From Mycobacterium bourgelatii (GTDB lineage: Bacteria > Actinomycetota > Actinomycetes > Mycobacteriales > Mycobacteriaceae), in contig NZ_BLKZ01000001.1 in NCBI RefSeq assembly GCF_010723575.1, positions 682,001 to 746,000 on the forward strand: a stretch of 64,000 nt of DNA. The letters are read 5' to 3'. Position 1 is the first letter of the stretch, and the number at the start of each line of letters is the position of its first letter. The notes below the pieces were generated by a model. That model was not told where the DNA came from. It saw nothing but the letters and a program-made list of their open reading frames with translations, and made no database searches. Positions 8,896 through 17,638 of the stretch are shown here, in pieces. The position numbers were made by a program, and so were the translations under genes.

Positions 8896-9585
8896 ATGGC
8901 GGAGCAATCGGCTGGCGGCCCGACAGACAGCCGTGGCCAAGACAGCCGTGACAGCCGCGACTCGCGGGACGGCCGTGGCCGCCGCGACGGTGGTGGCCGT
9001 GGCGGCCGGGACCGGGACGGGGACAAGAGCAACTACCTCGAACGGGTCGTCGCCATCAACCGCGTCTCCAAGGTGGTCAAGGGTGGTCGACGGTTCAGCT
9101 TCACCGCGTTGGTCATCGTTGGTGACGGCGCGGGGATGGTCGGTGTCGGCTACGGCAAGGCCAAGGAAGTTCCCGCGGCGATCGCCAAGGGCGTCGAGGA
9201 GGCTCGCAAGGGCTTCTTCCGGGTGCCCCTGATCGGCGGCACCATCACCCACCCGGTGCAGGGCGAGGCGGCGGCCGGCGTGGTGCTGCTGCGCCCGGCC
9301 AGCCCGGGTACCGGTGTGATCGCCGGCGGCGCGGCCCGTGCGGTGCTGGAATGCGCTGGGGTGCACGACATCCTGGCGAAGTCACTGGGCAGCGACAATG
9401 CCATCAACGTGGTGCACGCCACCGTCGCCGCCCTCAAGATGCTGCAGCGTCCCGAGGAGGTGGCCGCCCGCCGCGGTCTGCCCATCGAGGATGTTGCCCC
9501 CGCCGGCATGCTGAAGGCGCGACGGGAAAGTGACGCGCTGGCTGCGGCTCACAGTTCGGGCGCTGCCCGGGAGGGTACGGCATAA
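8896..9585 (+). CDS. rpsE: 30S ribosomal protein S5 with long charged N-terminal extension
   Basis: The core from about residue 48 is typical S5 ([29 protein letters not shown]-like segment, then [12 protein letters not shown]), which helps decoding fidelity and helicase activity at mRNA entry. Before it lies a low-complexity tail of about 45 residues made of Asp-Ser-Arg and Asp-Gly-Arg repeats, encoded at 8926-9033. At 229 residues it is longer than the roughly 165 of E. coli S5; mycobacterial S5 proteins are generally extended. GGAAGGACC precedes the ATG. Confidence 0.97.
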   Translation: [229 protein letters not shown]

Positions 9586-9587
9586 CC

Positions 9588-9770
9588 ATGGCAGACCTGA
9601 AGATCACCCAGGTGCGCAGCACCATCGGTGCGCGCTGGAAGCAGCGCGAGACCCTGCGCACACTGGGTCTGCGAAAGATCCGGCACTCGGTGATCCGCGA
9701 GGACAACGCACAGACCCGCGGGCTCATCGCGGTGGTTAGCCACCTCGTCGAGGTGGAGGAGGCCAAGTGA
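9588..9770 (+). CDS. rpmD: 50S ribosomal protein L30
   Basis: A small protein of 60 residues: KITQVRSTIGARWKQRETL, then LGLRKIRHSVIRED. This is the conserved L30 sequence. Its stop overlaps the rplO start (GTGA at 9767-9770). Confidence 0.97.
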   Translation: MADLKITQVRSTIGARWKQRETLRTLGLRKIRHSVIREDNAQTRGLIAVVSHLVEVEEAK

Positions 9771-10207
9771 CTATCAAGCTGCACGACCTGAAGCCCGCAC
9801 GCGGGTCGAAGACCCCGCGCACCCGCGTCGGTCGCGGTGAGGGCTCCAAGGGCAAGACCGCGGGCCGCGGTACCAAGGGGACCCGGGCCCGCAAGAATGT
9901 GCCGGTGACCTTCGAGGGTGGGCAGATGCCCATCCACATGCGGCTGCCGAAGCTCAAGGGTTTCCGTAACCGCTTCCGCACCGAGTACGAGGTCGTCAAC
10001 GTCGGTGACATCAACCGGCTGTTCCCGGAGGGCGGCACCGTCGGTGTCGACGAGCTGGTGGCCAAAGGCGCCGTCCGCAAGAACTCTCTGGTGAAGGTCC
10101 TCGGTGACGGCAAGCTGACCGTGAACGTCGCGGTGACCGCGCACAAGTTCAGCGGCAGCGCGCGCGAGAAGATCACTGCCGCCGGCGGCTCGGCCACCGA
10201 GCTGTAG
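9767..10207 (+). CDS. rplO: 50S ribosomal protein L15
   Basis: A protein of 146 residues with the L15 N-terminus LHDLKPARGSKTPRTRVGRGEGSKGKTAGRG in part, and KLKGFRNRF. It is a late-assembly protein of the large subunit. It is the last gene of the operon and is followed by a strong terminator. secY, which follows rplO in many bacteria, lies 16 kb downstream here. Confidence 0.98.
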   Translation: MTIKLHDLKPARGSKTPRTRVGRGEGSKGKTAGRGTKGTRARKNVPVTFEGGQMPIHMRLPKLKGFRNRFRTEYEVVNVGDINRLFPEGGTVGVDELVAKGAVRKNSLVKVLGDGKLTVNVAVTAHKFSGSAREKITAAGGSATEL

Positions 10208-10229
10208 TTCTCCGCCGAGCAAACGCAAG

Positions 10230-10262
10230 AGCCCCGGTTTCGTGCCCGAAACTGGGGCTTTC
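10230..10262. terminator. Bidirectional intrinsic terminator after rplO
   Basis: The inverted repeat 10230-10242 / 10247-10259 (AGCCCCGGTTTCG, loop TGCC, CGAAACTGGGGCT) makes a 13-bp stem with one G-U pair and a four-base loop. A TTT run follows on the plus strand. It lies between convergent genes, so it can serve both rplO and the minus-strand LLM gene. Confidence 0.85.
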
Positions 10263-10276
10263 GCGTCTGTGCGGCA

Positions 10277-11230
10277 TTAGGTGAGGCGCGGAATCACTTC
10301 TGCGGCCAGGCGTTCCATTTGCTCACGGTCTTCCGCGACCGTGGCCCCAACGGGATTGAGTAGCAGCATCTGCGCGCCCGCGGAGACGACGTCCTGCAGC
10401 CCGCGGACCACGTCGTCGGGGGTACCCGACACCGACACCGACTCGATACCGGACATTTTGCCGTAGATGCGACGCAGTCCGGCCATCACCCGTTCGCGGG
10501 CCCGGTCGGCGTCGTGGTCGATCATCAGATAGACGCGTTTGCCGATCGTGAAGGTCGCGGGGTCTTTGCCCTGGGCGGCGAGTTCGCGGCGCACGGTCAG
10601 CACGGCGGCGGCGAAATCAGCGGTCGTCGAGGACCCCGCGCCCATGAACCCATCACCGTGGCGCACCGCCCGGGCCAGCGCTTTAGGCGCGTGCGCCCCG
10701 AACCAGATCGGCGGATGCGGTCGCTGCACCGGTTTGGGTTGGATGGGCAGGTCGTCGACATCACGGAACCGGCCGTGGAAGGTCACCCGCGGTTCGTCCG
10801 ACCAGGCCGCCTTCATCAATCGCAGCCCCTCGGTGAAGTAGCTGACGTAGCTGTCCTTGTCGACCCCGAAGGCGGCGAATTTGCGACGACCACCCCCGGG
10901 TGCGACGCCTACGTCCAGTCGGCCGTGGCTGAGCCGGTCGATGGTGGTGACGGCCGAGGCCAGTTGCAGCGGATCGTGCAGCGACGTCACCAGCACAGCA
11001 ACGCCCAGACGCAACCGTTGCGTGCAGGCCGCCGAATAGGCCAACAGCTCCAGCGGCGCCAACAGCGGTGTATCGCCGATGATCTGCTCGAGTGTCCACC
11101 CGCCTTCGAAACCGAGCTCCTCGGCGCGGGTGAGATACGAGCGAAGTCCTTCGATGTCGAAGCCGGCAGGGCCGTTTGGGGTCCCGGAATCGAGCTGGGG
11201 GATCGAAATGGAAAACCTCACGCTGACCAC
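10277..11230 (-). CDS. LLM-class (luciferase-like) flavin/F420-dependent oxidoreductase
   Basis: A protein of 317 residues with a bacterial luciferase-like TIM barrel. Visible features are the N-terminal strand VRFSISIPQ, RLRLGVAVL, the family motif DRLSHGRLDVGVAPGG, and RPHPPIWFGAHAPKAL. In mycobacteria such proteins often use F420, but FMN is possible and the substrate is unknown. The GTG start at 11230 is chosen because the barrel's first strand follows at once; a GTG three codons later is an alternative. It diverges from sppA with 32 bp between the starts. Confidence 0.88.
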   Translation of the reverse strand: MVSVRFSISIPQLDSGTPNGPAGFDIEGLRSYLTRAEELGFEGGWTLEQIIGDTPLLAPLELLAYSAACTQRLRLGVAVLVTSLHDPLQLASAVTTIDRLSHGRLDVGVAPGGGRRKFAAFGVDKDSYVSYFTEGLRLMKAAWSDEPRVTFHGRFRDVDDLPIQPKPVQRPHPPIWFGAHAPKALARAVRHGDGFMGAGSSTTADFAAAVLTVRRELAAQGKDPATFTIGKRVYLMIDHDADRARERVMAGLRRIYGKMSGIESVSVSGTPDDVVRGLQDVVSAGAQMLLLNPVGATVAEDREQMERLAAEVIPRLT

Positions 11231-11248
11231 GGTACGGCGGCCGATCGG

Positions 11249-11254
11249 TAGGCT
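11249..11254 (+). promoter_or_regulatory. -10 element of a probable leaderless sppA promoter
   Basis: TAGGCT ends 8 nt before the sppA ATG. No Shine-Dalgarno sequence lies between them, which suggests a transcript starting at the start codon. Confidence 0.4.
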
Positions 11255-11262
11255 GGCTTATT

Positions 11263-13020
11263 ATGTTTGCCTTTCTGGATTTTCTGCCGGGTGTAGACGA
11301 CGTGCGCGCCTTGGCCACTCGCGTCGACACGGCGCGTCACCACGGCATACCCAACGGCTGCGTGCTCGAGCTCAACCTGCGGTCCATGCCACCGGAGACG
11401 ACGAGCTTTGACCCGTTCACCCTGTTCTCCGGTGGTGACAGGCAGATATCACTGCGCGCCGCGGTCGCGGCGATTCACCGCGCCGCCGAGGATCCGCGCG
11501 TCGCTGGACTGATTGCCCGCGTCCAGCTTCCACCTTCCCCGGCCGCGGCCGTTCAGGAGTTACGGGAGGCCATCGCGGCGTTCAGCGCGGTCAAGCCGTC
11601 GCTGGCCTGGGCCGAAACCTACCCGGGCACCCTGTCCTACTACCTGGCGTCGGCTTTCCGCGAGATCTGGGTGCAGCCCTCGGGTGAGGTGGGGCTGGTC
11701 GGTTTCGCCGGCACCGCGATGTTCCTGCGCGACGCGCTGAACAAGGCGGGCATCGAGGCGCAGTTCATCGCCAAGGGCGAATACAAGTCTGCCGCAAATG
11801 TTTTCACCGAAGACGGCTTTACCGAGGCGCACCGTGAAGCCGTCACCCGGATGTTGGAGAGTCTGCAGGAGCAGGTTTGGCAGGCCGTTGCGAAGTCGCG
11901 CAACCTCGATGTCGCCGTTCTTGACGAACTGGCCGACCGGGCGCCGCTGTTGCGGGACGACGCGGTGTCTTCCGGCCTGGTCGACCGCATCGGATTCCGC
12001 GACGAAGCCTACTTCCGGATCGCGGAGTTGACTGGTGCAAAAGATATTTCACCGGAGTCGATCGACACCGACGACAAGCTGCCGCGAATATCTCTGGCGC
12101 GCTACGCCAGTTCAGCCCGATCTAGGCTGGCGCCGCCGGTGCCGTCGGTGCCCGGGCGCAAGTCCAAGCCGACGATCGCGGTCGTCACCGTCGAAGGTGC
12201 GATCGTCAACGGGCGAGGTGGGCCGAAAGGTCTACCGATCGGCCCCTCGAACGCCGGTGGTGACACCATTGCCGCTGCCCTACGCGAGGTAGCGGCCGAG
12301 GAGTCGGTGTCGGCCGTCGTGCTGCGGGTGGACAGTCCCGGCGGCTCGGTCACGGCATCGGAAACGATCTGGCGCGAGGTGAAACGGGCACGCCAGCGCG
12401 GCAAGCCGGTGGTGGCGTCGATGGGTTCCGTCGCGGCGTCCGGTGGCTACTACGTCTCCGTGGCCGCCGATGCGATCGTGGCGAATCCGGGCACCATCAC
12501 CGGATCGATCGGGGTGATCACCGGCAAGCTGGTGGTGCGCGATCTGAAGGACCGCCTGGGGGTCGCGTCAGATACGGTGCGCACCAACGCCAATGCCGAC
12601 GCCTGGTCCATCGACACGCCGTTCACGCCGGAACAACAGGCGCGCCGGGAGGCCGAGGCGGACCTGTTCTACAACGACTTCGTCCAGCGTGTCGCCGAAG
12701 GCCGCAACCTGAGCGTGGAAGCCGTCGATGCCGTGGCGCGTGGCCGGGTCTGGACCGGAGCCGACGCCCTCGAACGCGGCTTGGTGGACGAGCTCGGTGG
12801 CTTTCGTACCGCGTTGCGCCGGGCGAAGATACTGGCCGGGTTGGATGAGGACACCGAGGTTCGCCTCGTGGGTGTGCCGGGCCCGTCGCTGTTCGATCTG
12901 GTGCGACCGCGAATTTCGGTGGAGGCCTTGGTGACCCGCTCGATCGCCGGGCTCATCGGTCAGGTGGAGGAGACACTCAGCGGCGCCAATGTGCTGTGGC
13001 TGGGGGAGTCGCGCTTCTAA
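11263..13020 (+). CDS. sppA: Signal peptide peptidase SppA (protease IV), long form
   Basis: A protein of 585 residues with two tandem S49 peptidase domains, like E. coli protease IV and Rv0724. It degrades cleaved signal peptides in the membrane. The catalytic Lys lies in AKGEYKSA (K175) in the first domain, and the nucleophile Ser in SVAASGGYYVS (S393) in the second. No clear N-terminal transmembrane helix is visible, so membrane attachment may be peripheral. It follows the spc operon as in M. tuberculosis. Confidence 0.92.
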   Translation: MFAFLDFLPGVDDVRALATRVDTARHHGIPNGCVLELNLRSMPPETTSFDPFTLFSGGDRQISLRAAVAAIHRAAEDPRVAGLIARVQLPPSPAAAVQELREAIAAFSAVKPSLAWAETYPGTLSYYLASAFREIWVQPSGEVGLVGFAGTAMFLRDALNKAGIEAQFIAKGEYKSAANVFTEDGFTEAHREAVTRMLESLQEQVWQAVAKSRNLDVAVLDELADRAPLLRDDAVSSGLVDRIGFRDEAYFRIAELTGAKDISPESIDTDDKLPRISLARYASSARSRLAPPVPSVPGRKSKPTIAVVTVEGAIVNGRGGPKGLPIGPSNAGGDTIAAALREVAAEESVSAVVLRVDSPGGSVTASETIWREVKRARQRGKPVVASMGSVAASGGYYVSVAADAIVANPGTITGSIGVITGKLVVRDLKDRLGVASDTVRTNANADAWSIDTPFTPEQQARREAEADLFYNDFVQRVAEGRNLSVEAVDAVARGRVWTGADALERGLVDELGGFRTALRRAKILAGLDEDTEVRLVGVPGPSLFDLVRPRISVEALVTRSIAGLIGQVEETLSGANVLWLGESRF

Positions 13021-13028
13021 CCAGTGCG

Positions 13029-13943
13029 TCAGCCGTGATACGCGGCGCTGATGAAGATGATCTCGCCCAGCGGGTCGTCGTCTTCCGACGCGGGAACAGG
13101 GATGCCGTTGCGCTCGAACAGCTCAGTGCGCGTGACACCCTCGACGTCCCAACCCTTGGCGCGCAGATAGTCGACGACGTGGTTGCGCTCGCCGGGGTAC
13201 ACCAACGACGCCATGTCGATGTCCAGGCCAAACTCGCGGAACGAGCTGCTCATCTCCCGCGCCCGGTCGACATCGAAATCGACTATGCCAGGCACGAATT
13301 CGGTCGCAATGGTACTCCCGGGAGCACTGAGCGCGGTGATGTTGTCGAACAACCGGTCCTGGGCCTCGGGCGGCAGGTAGATCAGCAGGCCTTCGGCCAA
13401 CCAGGCCGTCGGCGCCGTAGCGTCCAGGCCGGCCTCCTGCAGCGCCGTCGGCCAATCGCCGCGCAGATCGATGGGGATCGCGCGCCTGGTCGCGGTGGGC
13501 TCGGCGCCGATACCTGCCAAAGTCGTTGTCTTGAACTCGATCACTTTCGGCTGGTCGAGTTCGTAGACAACGGTCCCCTCCGGCCACGGCAGCCGGTAGG
13601 CGCGGGCATCCAACCCGGAAGCCAATATCACCGCCTGCCGTATGCCCCCATTGGTGGCGTTGACAAAGTAGTCGTCGAAGTACTTGGTGCGCACCGCCAT
13701 TCCATCGATCATCGCCTGTGCGCGAGCCGGGGAACTGTTGTCGAACGCCGCGAGATCCAGCTCCCCATCCATCATCTTGATGAAGAAATCCACGCCGACC
13801 GCACGCACCAGCGGGTCGGCGTAGGGGTCGTTGATCAAGCCGCGAGGATCTTTGGTCGCCATTGCGCGACCGGACGCGACCAGCGTCGCCGTGACGCCGA
13901 CGCTGGACGCCAGATCCCAGTTGTCGTCGTGAGTGCGTGCCAT
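13029..13943 (-). CDS. Class I SAM-dependent methyltransferase, TIGR00027/YktD-like family (copy 1)
   Basis: A protein of 304 residues. It starts MARTHDDNWDLASSVGVTAT and carries AVILASGLDARAYRL (SAM-binding loop), VVYELDQPKVIEFK (acidic residue binding the ribose) and LLIYLPPEAQDRLFDNI. This is the large mycobacterial family of putative methyltransferases that includes Rv0725c, Rv0726c and Rv0731c. Some relatives in other bacteria act on leucine carboxyl groups or polyketides, but substrates in mycobacteria are unknown. The ATG at 13943 matches relatives. It lies 23 bp downstream of copy 2 on the same strand. Confidence 0.9.
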   Translation of the reverse strand: MARTHDDNWDLASSVGVTATLVASGRAMATKDPRGLINDPYADPLVRAVGVDFFIKMMDGELDLAAFDNSSPARAQAMIDGMAVRTKYFDDYFVNATNGGIRQAVILASGLDARAYRLPWPEGTVVYELDQPKVIEFKTTTLAGIGAEPTATRRAIPIDLRGDWPTALQEAGLDATAPTAWLAEGLLIYLPPEAQDRLFDNITALSAPGSTIATEFVPGIVDFDVDRAREMSSSFREFGLDIDMASLVYPGERNHVVDYLRAKGWDVEGVTRTELFERNGIPVPASEDDDPLGEIIFISAAYHG

Positions 13944-13966
13944 GAACGTAACCTTATGCGGGCCCG

Positions 13967-14923
13967 CTATCCGGTCCGCTTGTCGGTTAGCGTGCCGCTC
14001 ACGTAGAACAGGTCGGGCATCGGCACGTCTTCCTCCTCGATGGGGGGAAGGCCGTTCGCGGCCAACAGGTCCCGAGCGTTGTTCTCGGTCAGCGACCATC
14101 CGTGGTCGGCCAGGTAGGCAGCGGCTTCGTTGCGGTCGCCGAAGTACACCAGCCCGGTCATGTCGAAATCGAAACCTTGCGAGCGCCACCGCTCGGAGAT
14201 GTGCTTCATGCGCTCTTTCATCCGCTCCTCGTGGTCGGGATCGATATTGCGGATGCTTTCGGTGGCGATCCGGCTGCCCGGTGCACTGAGTTCGGTGATC
14301 GTGTCCAACAGCCGATCCTGGGCTTCCGGCGGCAGGTAACCCAGCAGGCCTTCGGCGCTCCACGCGGTCGGTTGGCTCGGGTCGAACCCGGCCGCCCGGA
14401 GCGCGGCGGGCCAGTCCTCACGCAGGTCGACGGCGACCGTGCGACGGTCGGCGGTGGGGGAGGCGTTGAGTTCAGCCAGGGTGCGAGACTTGAACTCGAT
14501 CACCTTCGGCTGGTCGATCTCGTAGACGACAGTCCCCGCGGGCCAGTCCAACCGGTAGGCGCGCGAATCGAGCCCCGAAGCCAGGATGACAGCCTGTCTG
14601 ATGCCGGCGCCGGTCGCGTCGAGGAAGAACTCGTCGAAGAACTTGGTGCGGATGGCCATGTTGTCGGCCATGCGGGCCATCGAGGTATTCGGGCGATCCG
14701 CATCGTCGATCTCCGCGGGCGTCAACTCCCCGGTCGCCAACCGGGTGAGCATGTCGACGCCCACCGCCCGGACCAGCGGTTCGGCGAACGGGTCGCTGAT
14801 CAGTGCGTTTTCGGCCCGGGTCGCGACCGCGCGGGCCGCCGCGACCATTGTCGCGGTGACTCCGACGCTGGATGCCAGGTCCCAGGTGTCGCCCTCATAT
14901 CTCACGGTGCCGCTGGCCGCCAT
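13967..14923 (-). CDS. Class I SAM-dependent methyltransferase, TIGR00027 family (copy 2)
   Basis: A protein of 318 residues: MAASGTVRYEGDTWDLASSVG, then AVILASGLDSRAYRL, VVYEIDQPKVIEFK and LLGYLPPEAQDRLLD. Its ends resemble copy 4 (25260-26195) more than copy 1, both in the YEGDTWDLASS start and the GLPPI tail. AAAGGATGGGGG lies upstream of ATG 14923. It is transcribed ahead of copy 1, likely in one unit. Confidence 0.9.
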   Translation of the reverse strand: MAASGTVRYEGDTWDLASSVGVTATMVAAARAVATRAENALISDPFAEPLVRAVGVDMLTRLATGELTPAEIDDADRPNTSMARMADNMAIRTKFFDEFFLDATGAGIRQAVILASGLDSRAYRLDWPAGTVVYEIDQPKVIEFKSRTLAELNASPTADRRTVAVDLREDWPAALRAAGFDPSQPTAWSAEGLLGYLPPEAQDRLLDTITELSAPGSRIATESIRNIDPDHEERMKERMKHISERWRSQGFDFDMTGLVYFGDRNEAAAYLADHGWSLTENNARDLLAANGLPPIEEEDVPMPDLFYVSGTLTDKRTG

Positions 14924-15010
14924 GTACTGCCCCCATCCTTTGACGCTGATACTTAGCCAACATAACGAGCAAGCGGGCGCAATTAGTTCCAACTCGGGTC
15001 GATCCGTGGC

Positions 15011-15016
15011 TACCTT
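15011..15016 (+). promoter_or_regulatory. -10 element of a probable leaderless SDR promoter
   Basis: TACCTT is followed after 7 nt by the ATG at 15024. This favours 15024 over the ATG at 15018 as the start. Confidence 0.4.
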
Positions 15017-15023
15017 GATGGGC

Positions 15024-15842
15024 ATGTCGCAAACCATTCCGAGCGGAGGCGCCTTTCAGGCCGCCGGCAAGCGGGTCCTCATCACGGGCGCCTCGTCGGG
15101 CGTCGGAGCCGCGCTGGCCAGGCAGTTGGCCGCGCAAGGCGCTGTGGTGGGGCTGATTGCACGTCGACAGGACAGGCTGGCCGATGTCCTGGCCGACTGC
15201 CAAAGGAACTCGCCGGACTCGCAAATGTGGGTTGCCGATCTGGCCGACTCATCCAAGGATGGCCCGCTGGCGTTGCAAGCCTGGCATGGCTTGCGAGGTA
15301 TCGATGTGTTGGTGAACAACGCGGCCATCCCGAAGCGGCGCTCGGTGACAGAGCTCAATGTCGTCGACGTGGAGACCGTGATGCGGGTCAATTTCACCGC
15401 ACCAATGCGGCTGACCATGGCCCTGCTACCGCGGATGCTGGCGCGCCGTTCGGGCCTGATCGTCAACGTCGCGAGTGTGGCCGGCCGGATGGGCATACTC
15501 CACGAATCTGCGTACTGTGCCAGTAAATTCGCGCTTTGTGGGTGGAGCGAAGCGATCGCGGCGGACCTCGTGGGCACCGGAGTATCGGTGAAGCTGATCC
15601 AGCCGGGCCCGGTTGACACCGAGATCTGGGATCAGCCAGACAACGACGAGCCGTTGTATCAAGGCCCCAAGGTGGCGCCCGAGGAGGTGGCCGCGGGCAT
15701 CATCGCCGCGATGGGCAGCGACCGGTTCGAGCACTACCTGCCCGATCTGAAGGCGGTCGTTGACGCCAAGAACGCCGACCTCGACACCTTCATCGCCGGC
15801 GTTGCCGCCATGGCCACCAAGCCGAGCGGCGACAGGCATTGA
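15024..15842 (+). CDS. Short-chain dehydrogenase/reductase
   Basis: A classical SDR of 272 residues. It has the NAD(P)-binding TGASSGVG loop, VNNAA, the catalytic Ser in NVASVAG and the catalytic pair in SAYCASKFA (YxxxK). The motif PGPVDTEIWD closes the cofactor site. An Arg pair (IARRQDRL) after the second strand suggests NADPH. The substrate is unknown. It is divergent from the methyltransferase pair with about 100 bp between. Confidence 0.9.
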   Translation: MSQTIPSGGAFQAAGKRVLITGASSGVGAALARQLAAQGAVVGLIARRQDRLADVLADCQRNSPDSQMWVADLADSSKDGPLALQAWHGLRGIDVLVNNAAIPKRRSVTELNVVDVETVMRVNFTAPMRLTMALLPRMLARRSGLIVNVASVAGRMGILHESAYCASKFALCGWSEAIAADLVGTGVSVKLIQPGPVDTEIWDQPDNDEPLYQGPKVAPEEVAAGIIAAMGSDRFEHYLPDLKAVVDAKNADLDTFIAGVAAMATKPSGDRH

Positions 15843-15966
15843 CGTTCCGATGAAGGCCCAATGAATGCGGCGTGCAACCGGAACCCTTCGAGGTTGATGA
15901 TGACGCCAACCCGCTGGCCGAAGAATGTGCGCCGCACCCAACGCGCATTGGAAGAAGTGCCCGACC

Positions 15967-16623
15967 CTAGCCGGAACGGATGGCTCGATAGTAGGCGAGT
16001 TGTCCGAATACGCGGTGCCGTTGGGTGGCGACCTGTGTGCACTCGAATCCCGCCTCACCAAACAACCGGGGGATAGCGTCCCCGAGGTTCCCGGCGGTGA
16101 GGTGGCTGTGCCGCATGAACCGCGACGCGAGGCCGCCGCGCTCGGCCGCGTCGCCGCCGATGTCGACCAGGTGTAGTCGGCCGCCTGGACGCAGCACCCG
16201 GAAAACCTCTGCGGCCGCATCGGCCTTCGCATCGCTGTCCAGATGGTGCAGCATCATCGACGACAGCACCCGGTCGAATTCCCCGTCGGCAAACGGCAAG
16301 CGTTGGGCGTAGGCGCGCTCGAAGCGGATCCCGCTGAGCCCGCGCACCTTTCGCTGCGCCCGACGCAACGCCAACGGATCCGGGTCGCTGCCGATCACTT
16401 CCGCCGCGGGCTGGGAACGCTTGGCGCGAATCGTGAGATTACCAGTGCCGCAGCCGATTTCCAGAACGCTCTGACCGGGGGCGAGTTCGGCCTGCTCGAT
16501 GAGCTTCCGGTAGACGCCGTTGAAGCCCATGAGGCGCGCGAGCAAGTCGTAACCGGGCAGGAACGCGTCGTGGCCGGCGGCCGGCAGATAGTCATGTGGA
16601 TGATGTTTGGTCATACTATCCAT
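15967..16623 (-). CDS. Class I SAM-dependent methyltransferase (Methyltransf_11 type)
   Basis: A protein of 218 residues with motif I VLEIGCGTGNLT, an acidic post-I SDPDPLAL, LPFADGEFDRVLSSMMLHHL (motif II region) and VLRPGGRLHLVDIG (motif III). It resembles UbiE/COQ5-like small-molecule methyltransferases. The ATG at 16623 is taken; ATG 16614 is possible. It diverges from an AraC-type regulator 65 bp away, which may control it. Confidence 0.86.
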   Translation of the reverse strand: MDSMTKHHPHDYLPAAGHDAFLPGYDLLARLMGFNGVYRKLIEQAELAPGQSVLEIGCGTGNLTIRAKRSQPAAEVIGSDPDPLALRRAQRKVRGLSGIRFERAYAQRLPFADGEFDRVLSSMMLHHLDSDAKADAAAEVFRVLRPGGRLHLVDIGGDAAERGGLASRFMRHSHLTAGNLGDAIPRLFGEAGFECTQVATQRHRVFGQLAYYRAIRSG

Positions 16624-16625
16624 GT

Positions 16626-16648
16626 TTACTCGTAGCACTGCTGAGTAA
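16626..16648. promoter_or_regulatory. Inverted repeat between the methyltransferase and AraC-type genes
   Basis: TTACTC (16626-16631) and GAGTAA (16643-16648) are perfect 6-bp arms separated by 11 bp. They lie in the short divergent promoter region and are a plausible operator. Confidence 0.35.
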
Positions 16649-16688
16649 TTGGGTGATTATTGCGAATACTTGGACTATCTTCGACTAG

Positions 16689-17552
16689 GTGACACAAGCG
16701 GCTCGGCTCATCCGCTACCGCGGTGGCGTGCCGGTGTATCAATACCGCACCGACCCGGACATACCCCCGGTCTCGGTACACCGACGACGCAGCGGCGACG
16801 CCGACGACCTCGCGGAGCGCGGGCGGCACATCCATCACTTCCCGGCCCTGTGGTACGTCCCCGCCGCCGGGCAGGTCTACGTCGCGGCCGCTGGTGCGGT
16901 GCTCGACCCCGCTCGGATGAACCAGCTGGATGAGGGGGTCGCGGTGTTCTTCGACCCCGCCGCTCTAGGCGAAGACGCCCGGTCACCGTGGCCGGCGTGG
17001 CGGGCGCATCCGCTACTTTTCCCGTTCTTGCACGGACATTCTGGGGGGATGCTGCGCTTGGACGTGCCCCTGGCACGCCGAGCGACTTGGGACAACGCGA
17101 TCCGATCGATCGAAACCGAGCTGGCCGGGGGAGAGGAAGGCTACCGACAGGCCGCGCTGGCGCATCTGACGCTGCTGCTGATCGAACTCGCGCGCTTGGC
17201 GCGCGACGTGGTGGACGATCTTCGGCGTAGCGGAGAACCGCTACTGGCCGACGTTTTCGCCGTGATCGACCGTCGGCTCGGTGAACGGCTGTCGCTGCGT
17301 GACGTGGCCCGCGACCTCGGCGTGACGCCAGGACACCTGACTACCGTCGTGCGGCGGCGCACCGGCCGCACCGTCGGCGATTGGATCATCGAACGTCGGA
17401 TGGCCGAGGCTCGCGGCTTGCTGGCCGCAACGGATCTACCGGTCGCGGAGGTGGCCAGCCGGGTCGGGATCGCCGATCCCGGATACTTCAGCAGGCTCTT
17501 CAGCCGGACGCACGGCCTCTCGCCGCGGCAATGGCGTATCAGGCAGGGCTGA
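16689..17552 (+). CDS. AraC-family transcriptional regulator
   Basis: A protein of 287 residues. The N-terminal half looks like an AraC-type cupin sensor domain (HHFPALWYVPAAGQVYV). The C-terminal 100 residues hold the two helix-turn-helix motifs: LSLRDVARDLGVTPGHLTTVVRR and DLPVAEVASRVGIADPGYF in part, then the family signature FSRTHGLSPRQWR. The start is GTG 16689. It is divergent from the small methyltransferase gene and upstream of the tetR-P450 pair. Its ligand is unknown. Confidence 0.9.
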   Translation: MTQAARLIRYRGGVPVYQYRTDPDIPPVSVHRRRSGDADDLAERGRHIHHFPALWYVPAAGQVYVAAAGAVLDPARMNQLDEGVAVFFDPAALGEDARSPWPAWRAHPLLFPFLHGHSGGMLRLDVPLARRATWDNAIRSIETELAGGEEGYRQAALAHLTLLLIELARLARDVVDDLRRSGEPLLADVFAVIDRRLGERLSLRDVARDLGVTPGHLTTVVRRRTGRTVGDWIIERRMAEARGLLAATDLPVAEVASRVGIADPGYFSRLFSRTHGLSPRQWRIRQG

Positions 17553-17590
17553 CGCTGATTGACGGAGGCCTCCGAACGCTGCTCTAATCA

Positions 17591-17626
17591 GAACACTGTT
17601 CGAATTCGGCCACTGTTCGAAAGTGG
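17591..17626. promoter_or_regulatory. Probable TetR operator: paired CACTGTTCGAA motifs
   Basis: CACTGTTCGAA occurs twice as a direct repeat (17594-17604 and 17611-17621), 17 bp apart. Each copy lies in its own dyad: GAACA-C-TGTTC (17591-17601) and CCACT-N7-AGTGG (17610-17626). It ends 12 bp before the tetR ATG, as expected for autoregulation of the tetR-P450 operon. Confidence 0.6.
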
Positions 17627-17638
17627 GGATGGCGACCC

